From Capra hircus (lineage: Eukaryota > Chordata > Mammalia > Artiodactyla > Bovidae), in NCBI RefSeq assembly GCF_001704415.2, contig NC_030814.1, positions 67,697,121-67,761,120 on the forward strand: a DNA stretch of 64,000 bases, given 5' to 3'. The position numbers were made by a program, and so were the translations under genes. Every line of letters starts with the position of its first letter. Position 1 is the first letter of the stretch. Under the pieces are notes generated by a model that saw only the letters and a list, made by a program, of their open reading frames with translations, was not told the origin of the DNA and did not search any database. Below, piece by piece: positions 58,916 through 64,000 of the stretch.

Positions 58916-59149
58916 ATCACGGTATCCTTGATTGGACACAACACCAAAAAATGCAATACGAGATACTGTTTGGACGTTAGTGAAGAAGCTCGTGAAATGT
59001 AAGTAAAACCTGTAGTTTAGTTAACTCCCTGCTTTTGATAACTGTACTATGGTTAGCTTTAGGAGAACCTGACTAAAAGGGATTCTCTTTTTACTATTTT
59101 TGTAACTTCTCTGTAAGTTTAAAAGTTTTTCTAAATAAATAGCAGACGT
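58916..59149. other. Old repeat-like DNA
   Basis: ttgataactgtactatggtt … tttgtaacttctctgtaagt resembles a widespread old L1 3' end; not assigned further. Confidence 0.4.
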
Positions 59150-59252
59150 GTCTATGTGTGTATACAGACATACACATATATGTATGTATGCATATAAACA
59201 TATATATGCATATATGTATATGCGTGTGTGTGTATATATATATATATATGAT
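59150..59252. repeat. (TG)/(TA)-rich microsatellite
   Basis: Mixed tg, ta and ca dinucleotide runs over 100 bp. Minus-strand frames reading IYIYTHT here are artefacts. Confidence 0.93.
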
Positions 59253-60407
59253 CCACGTTGAGTGAGCTGGCTGCCAGCACGCCACAGGGTTTTACACTGT
59301 TGAGTTTTTCTGATTAGCCTGCTCTTTGAGAAAGCATGATTCTTCCACTGCAAGTTCCCTGTTGACTGTTTGCATTATTACAGAAAAGTAAGCATCTATT
59401 TTTTAAGTTTCCTATTAAACACTCCAGGGAGGACCCATGTGGCACTGGTTAGGGAGGACTTATTATGCTAAGTCCCTAGGCCCCACCAACATTCCTTGTC
59501 GCCAGAAGGCCAGGCCACATGTGCTGTGGGACCTGAGCCACACATGAAAACCAGATCCTCCAACCCCCATTTCCCATCCCAACACCTGGGAAGGTACTTT
59601 TCAGTTGTACTGTTTGTTCAAAACCTGAGTCTGTATAATTTTAGTTCAAAGAGATCAAACTTTCAGATGGAGCAGAAACAATCCCTAAAGGAGTCCTGAA
59701 AGTGATGAATCTCTTGGTACCAAATTAACAATCACCTTCATTTCTCAGCTCAAAAGAAAAGTCCCAGAGGATAGAACTCATTTAGTTGATCACATTAGGA
59801 TGGATATAGACAACACTATTTCTATTAATGGATGTACACTTAAGTATCAGGCTGATGATATTGATACTAATAACATTGTTAACAAGAATTTATTATTGCA
59901 TTATTATTAACAATGCATACCACTGACAACTCTAATTTCTACCTTTATGCCAATAAACTGTAAGCATCCCCCATAGAAACCTGGCAGGAGCTGAGAGTTC
60001 TGTCTTCATCACTTTGCCAGTTTGGATGTGGGGCAAGTTTTGCAAACCAGAGATAATCTCAGCAAAGCCTTTGGCAACCACTGTCTGCACAAAATATCTT
60101 AAAACAGATTATTAAAGGGAACACGTTGTACTTTGATGTATGCATGCAGGATAGGAAAGCTTGCTAGGAAGAGATCAGTTTCCAAGCTAGCTAAGAGCAG
60201 AAGCTTGACGGGGACTTGACAAGATGAACTTGTGAAAAATGTTCACCCAGCAAGGACTTTGTACAAGAAATTTTGTTCTAACATCAAATTTAATATATAG
60301 GCTGGTCTCAAGGGCTGCATGTATTTATTTAGCAATTACTATGTATTTGATTGTGTAGCAGGATACTAAAATAGGATTCTTTCTGTTTCAGTTTAAACTG
60401 AGTCACC
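59253..60407. other. No gene recognised
   Basis: Unassigned unique DNA. Confidence 0.4.
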
Positions 60408-60530
60408 GGGAGTTCCCTGGTGGTCCATGGTTAGGACTCAGTGCTTTCACTGCTGTGGTCCATGTCCAGGTTCAATTCCTGGTCAGGTAACTAAGATCAC
60501 AAACACAGTGTGGCCAAAACAAAGAAATAA
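60408..60530 (+). mobile_element. CHR-type tRNA SINE, short form
   Basis: gggagttccctggtggtcca tggttaggactcag…, ggttcaattcctggtcaggt (tRNA B-box-like) and an A-rich end (aaaacaaagaaataaa). Confidence 0.85.
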
Positions 60531-60880
60531 ACTGAGTCACCAATCTGAGGGACATCAGATACCACACTGTGAGACAGATCTCTGGATGCAGAATTTAGGA
60601 AAGAAGCAATTGGGGAACCATTCCCTGACTCTTTTCTCTTCTTATCGATGTAGATAGATGGGGGTGGTGATGGAGATCAACAGGACTGATGAGATTCTTT
60701 GTCAAGCCCTGTTGATGGTGAGAAATGGGGTGGGATCCTTTTATTAGTCTTGAGTCTAATAATGCAAAGGGGTGTTGTTTCTGAACTGAGACTAGGTTTG
60801 AAAATTCAAATGATGGTAAATCTGTAAAATAGCAATTTTCTATTGCTGCTATAACAAATTAAATGCAAATCTATTAGCTT

Positions 60881-61940
60881 CAGTTCAGTTCAGTCACTCA
60901 GTTGTGTCCGACTCTTTGCGACCCCATGAATCGCAGCACGCCAGGCCTCCCTGTCTGTCACCAACTCCCAGAGTTTACCCAAACTCATGTCCATCGAGTC
61001 GATGATGCCATCCAGCCATCTCATCCTCTGTCGTCCCCTTCTCCTCCTGCCTGCAATCCCTCCCAGCATCAGAGTCTTTTCCAATGAGTCAATTCTTCGC
61101 ATCAGGTGGCTAAAGTATTGGAGTTTCAGCTTCAGCATAAGTCCTTCCAATGAACACCCAGGACTGAGCTCGTTTAGGGTGGACTGGTTGGATCTCCTTG
61201 CAGTCCAAGGGACTCTCAAGAGTCTTCTCCAACACCACAGTTCAAAAGCATCAATTCTTTGGCACTCAGTTTTCTTCATAGACCAACTCTCACATCCACA
61301 CATGACCACTGGAAAAACCATAGCCTTGACTAGACAGACCTTTGTTGGCAAAGTAATATTTCTGCTTTTGAATATGCTATCTAGGTTGGTCATAACTTTC
61401 CTCCCAAGGAGTAAGTGTCTTTTAATTTTATGGCTGCAGTCACCATCTGCAGTGATTTTGGAGCCCCCCAAAATAACGTCTGACACTGTTTCCACTGTTT
61501 CCCCATCTATTTCCCATGAAGTGATGGGACCAGATGCCATGATCTTCATTTTCTGAATGTTGAGCTTTAAGCCAACTTTTTCACTCTCCTCTTTCACTTT
61601 TATCAAGAAGTTTTTTAGTTCCTCTTCACTTTCTGCCATAAGGGTGGTGTCATCTGCATATCTGAGGTTATTGATATTTCTCCCAGCAATCTTGATTCCA
61701 GCTTGTGCTTCTTTCCAGCCCAGCGTTTCTCATGATGTACTCTGCCTATAAGTTAAATAGGCAGGGTGACAATATGCAGCCGAGATGTACTCCTTTTCCT
61801 ATTTGGAACCAGTCTGTTGTTCCATGTCCAGGTCTAACTGTTGCTTCCTGACCTGCATACAGATTTCTCAAGAGGCAGGTCAGGTGATCTGTTATTCCCA
61901 TCTCTTTCAGAATTTTCCACAGTTTATTGTGATCCGCACT
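60881..61940 (-). mobile_element. BovB LINE 3' copy with target duplication
   Basis: A 1.06-kb 5'-truncated BovB. The minus strand keeps a 249-codon frame (60890-61639) covering the part after the RT YADD block, with SWEIDGETVETVSDVILGGS, VPWTARRSNQSTLNELSPGC and EAWRAAIHGVAKSRTQLSD, the least damaged BovB coding piece here. The flanking repeats ctattagctt (60871-60880) and ctattggctt (61941-61950) are a target duplication with one mismatch. Confidence 0.95.
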
Positions 61941-62154
61941 CTATTGGCTTAACACAATACAATTTTTTGGTCTTACTGTTCTGAAAATCAAAAGTCTGGC
62001 ACAGGTCTTGCTAGGTTAAAGTCAAAATGTTGGCAGGACTGTGTTCATTTTGGAGACTCTAGGGGCAGTATGTTTCCTTGATTTTCCAGTTTCTAGAAGC
62101 TATCTGCGTTCCTCTGCTTATAGCCCCTTCCTCTATCTTCAAAGGATCATTGTT

Positions 62155-62470
62155 TTTTTTTTAGTGATTTTATTTATGGTTGTGCAGGGTCTTCCTGCTG
62201 CGTGGGCTTTTCTCTAGCTGTGGCGAGCAGGGGCTGCTCTCCAGTGGCGGGGGTGTGGGCTTCTCACCGCGGTGGCTCCTTTTGTTGCGGAACACGGGCT
62301 CTGGTGCCCACATACCTCAGTACTGTGGCTCCTGGGCTCGAGAGCCCCGGCCCAGTGGCTGTGATGCAGGGGCTCAGCTGCTCTGCTACTTGTGGTCTTC
62401 CCAGACCAGGGGTGGAACTCGCGTCCCCTGCTTTGGCAGGGGGCGATCCTTTACCACTGAGCCGCCAGGA
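62155..62470 (-). mobile_element. CHR-2-type SINE, 3' part of a composite insertion
   Basis: T-run then gtgattttatttatggttgt … gctttggcagggggcgatcc … cactgagccgcc, the reverse complement of a CHR-2-like SINE with its poly-A at the left. It is the 3' component of the unit 62155-62812. Confidence 0.85.
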
Positions 62471-62812
62471 AGTGAAGTGAAGTGAAGTCGCTCAGTTGTG
62501 TCCGACTCTGTGCGACCCCATGGACAGTAGCCTACCAGGCTCCGCCGTCCATGGGATTTTCCAGGCAAGAATACTGGAGTGGGCTGCCATTTCCTTCTCC
62601 AGAAAAGCTCTCGGGCATATTTTAGACTCTAGTTTTCCACACTCCTATCTGGTGAGAGAGGCCTGGGAGCCGGGAGTCCTCAGCCACAGTGCTCACTCTG
62701 CCATCAAAAGCTCTGCCCCTCCCTCAGTCGTGTCTGACTCTGCCCGCCAGGCTCCTCTGTCCATGGGATTTCGCAGGCAAGATTACTGGAGTGGATTGCC
62801 ATTTCCTTCTCC
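62471..62812 (-). mobile_element. Two Bov-tA modules with a 114-bp spacer, 5' part of the composite
   Basis: A first Bov-tA piece at 62471-62603 (gaagtgaagtgaagtcgctc … ccatttccttctccag), a spacer of non-repeat DNA at about 62604-62717, and a shortened Bov-tA piece at about 62718-62812 ending ccatttccttctcc. The duplication aggatcattgtt at 62143-62154 and 62813-62824 flanks the whole 658-bp composite. Confidence 0.85.
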
Positions 62813-62824
62813 AGGATCATTGTT

Positions 62825-63130
62825 GAGCCAAGTCTTTTCCATGTCACTTCACTCTGAGCTGCTCTTCTGCTTCCATCTTCCACATTTAAGGGACCTTTTG
62901 ATTGTATTTGGCCCACCTAGATAATCTAGGATAATCTCTCTATTGCAAAGTCCATTGATTAGCAAACTTATTCTATATACTCCATGTGCAACCTTAATTC
63001 TCCTTTACTATGTTATATAATATATTCACACATTCTGGGGATTAGAATGTGGATTTGGGGGGAGATCATTGTTATGCCCATCACAGATGCCTAAGAGTGA
63101 GTATAAGAGGCCTGAGTATGTGCATTTGTG
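62825..63130. other. No gene recognised
   Basis: Short unassigned stretch. Confidence 0.4.
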
Positions 63131-63345
63131 CATGCTAAGTTACTTCAGTTGTGTCCGATTTTTTGTGACCCTATGGACTGTAGCCCTCTAGGCTCCTCTG
63201 TCCATGGGATTCACTAGGCAAGGTTCAGGAGTGGGTTGCCATGCCCTCCTCCAGGGGCTCTTCAACACAGGAATTGAACCTACATCTCTTATGTCTTCTG
63301 CATTAGCAGGTGGGTTCTTTATCATTAGGACCACCCAGAAAGCCC
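63131..63345 (-). mobile_element. Bov-tA SINE
   Basis: Reverse complement of Bov-tA (catgctaagttacttcagtt … ggttgccatgccctcctcca … gaccacccagaaagccc). Confidence 0.92.
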
Positions 63346-63595
63346 AAATGTGGCCTGGCCCTCTTCAAATTTTCTCCTGTAAACAGGAACTGACTATCCT
63401 TCTGAACACATTTTTAACAGACTGTAGTAGACATGGAAAATTGTGTTTAACCTTTCCACAAATGGTGATTGGGGTTTGAGAAAGTCATCCTACTCACCAC
63501 ATTATGATGGCTGTTTTAAAGCTTTTGGCTTGTCACTCGATAAATCATTGACTGCTTTCCGTGTCAATAAGCTTAGCACTACATCATCATTTGTA

Positions 63596-63785
63596 GGGCT
63601 TCCCTGGTGGCTCAGATGGTAAAGAATCCGCCTGCAATGTGGGAGACCCAGATTTGATCCCTGGGTCAGGAAGATCCCCTGGAGAAGGGAATGGCAACCC
63701 ACTCCAGTATTCTTGCCTGGAGAATTCCGCGGATAGCAGAGTCCGGCGGGGTACAGTCCATGGGGTTGCAGCAACAAACACAACA
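63596..63785 (+). mobile_element. Bov-tA SINE
   Basis: gggcttccctggtggctcag … gcaacccactccagtattct … ggttgcagcaacaaac. Flanking catttgta (left) and catttgca (right) may be a target duplication. Confidence 0.93.
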
Positions 63786-64000
63786 TTTGCAATATCTGAG
63801 AGGTATCCCATTATTCATTTAACAATGATTGTTTTAAAAATCCCTCAGTGAATGAATCGCATTTAGATTTTTTTCAACGTTTCTCATATAAAAACAATAC
63901 TTTCGGAGGGTCACCTTTCGGCCTGAGTAGACTAAGACAATGCTATGTGGGTTGGGTGGGCGGCTGGGGGATTGGGCTGGAGACGAAACATAGTAAATTG
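63786..64000. other. No gene recognised
   Basis: Unassigned end of the window. Confidence 0.4.

Noticed and set aside
60890..61639. 249-codon minus-strand open frame
   Set aside because: It is BovB reverse-transcriptase C-terminal sequence in a 5'-truncated LINE with target duplications, not a host gene.
1..64000. CRISPR arrays, operons or other prokaryote-type systems
   Set aside because: Repeats here are eukaryotic retrotransposons and microsatellites; no regularly spaced direct repeats with unique spacers and no bacterial gene organisation.

Overview
This window is mammalian, and specifically ruminant (most likely bovid), nuclear DNA. It is dense with BovB LINE copies, their Bov-tA/ART2-type SINE derivatives, CHR-type tRNA SINEs and artiodactyl L1 3' ends, a combination diagnostic of ruminants. 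I cannot decide between cattle, buffalo, sheep and goat from sequence alone. Only two protein-coding genes look intact: a single-exon olfactory receptor of family 2 (OR2T-like) at 13949-14896 (+), and PGBD2, a domesticated piggyBac transposase, on the minus strand (main exon 36235-37999, a 17-nt first coding exon at 40597-40613, and a probable untranslated first exon in a CpG island near 44.4 kb). In human, PGBD2 and OR2T receptors both lie at distal 1q, so the content agrees with conserved synteny.

Layout. 0-5.1 kb: BovB with two nested SINEs, then unassigned DNA and a SINE. 5.6-6.7 kb: a young 5'-truncated L1 with a 13-bp target duplication. 7.3-8.2 kb: an OR pseudogene. 8.6-10.7 kb: two abutting BovB fragments, one carrying an exact 74-bp copy of sequence lying 0.8 kb downstream. 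11-13.9 kb: SINEs and unique DNA. 13.9-14.9 kb: the intact OR gene. 15.5-16.7 kb: a BovB copy with a short piece of OR coding sequence spliced into it. 17-20.6 kb: tandem repeat, microsatellite, BovB and an old L1. 20.7-25.1 kb: a gammaretrovirus-like endogenous provirus on the minus strand, nested in a SINE, with two LTRs, a tRNA-Pro-type primer site, decayed gag and pol and no env. 25-28 kb: more BovB and L1. 30.4-31.5 kb: a very decayed OR relic next to a solo-LTR-like element. 36-45 kb: PGBD2 and its CpG-island promoter. 45-64 kb: BovB (including a nested opposite-strand copy), old LTR-like relics, L1, CHR SINEs, and a composite SINE insertion at 62.2-62.8 kb.

Functionally, the OR gene and PGBD2 are independent transcription units. 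The OR has the usual splice acceptor just upstream of its ATG. PGBD2 is driven from the only CpG island in the window. I found no CRISPR, operon or other new multi-gene system. The most unusual observations are two short 'templated' insertions inside BovB copies (74 bp at 10093; an ~86-bp OR fragment at 16418), a composite SINE insertion with one pair of target duplications, and a SINE flanked by ~75-bp direct repeats. All identities, counts and boundaries were made by eye.
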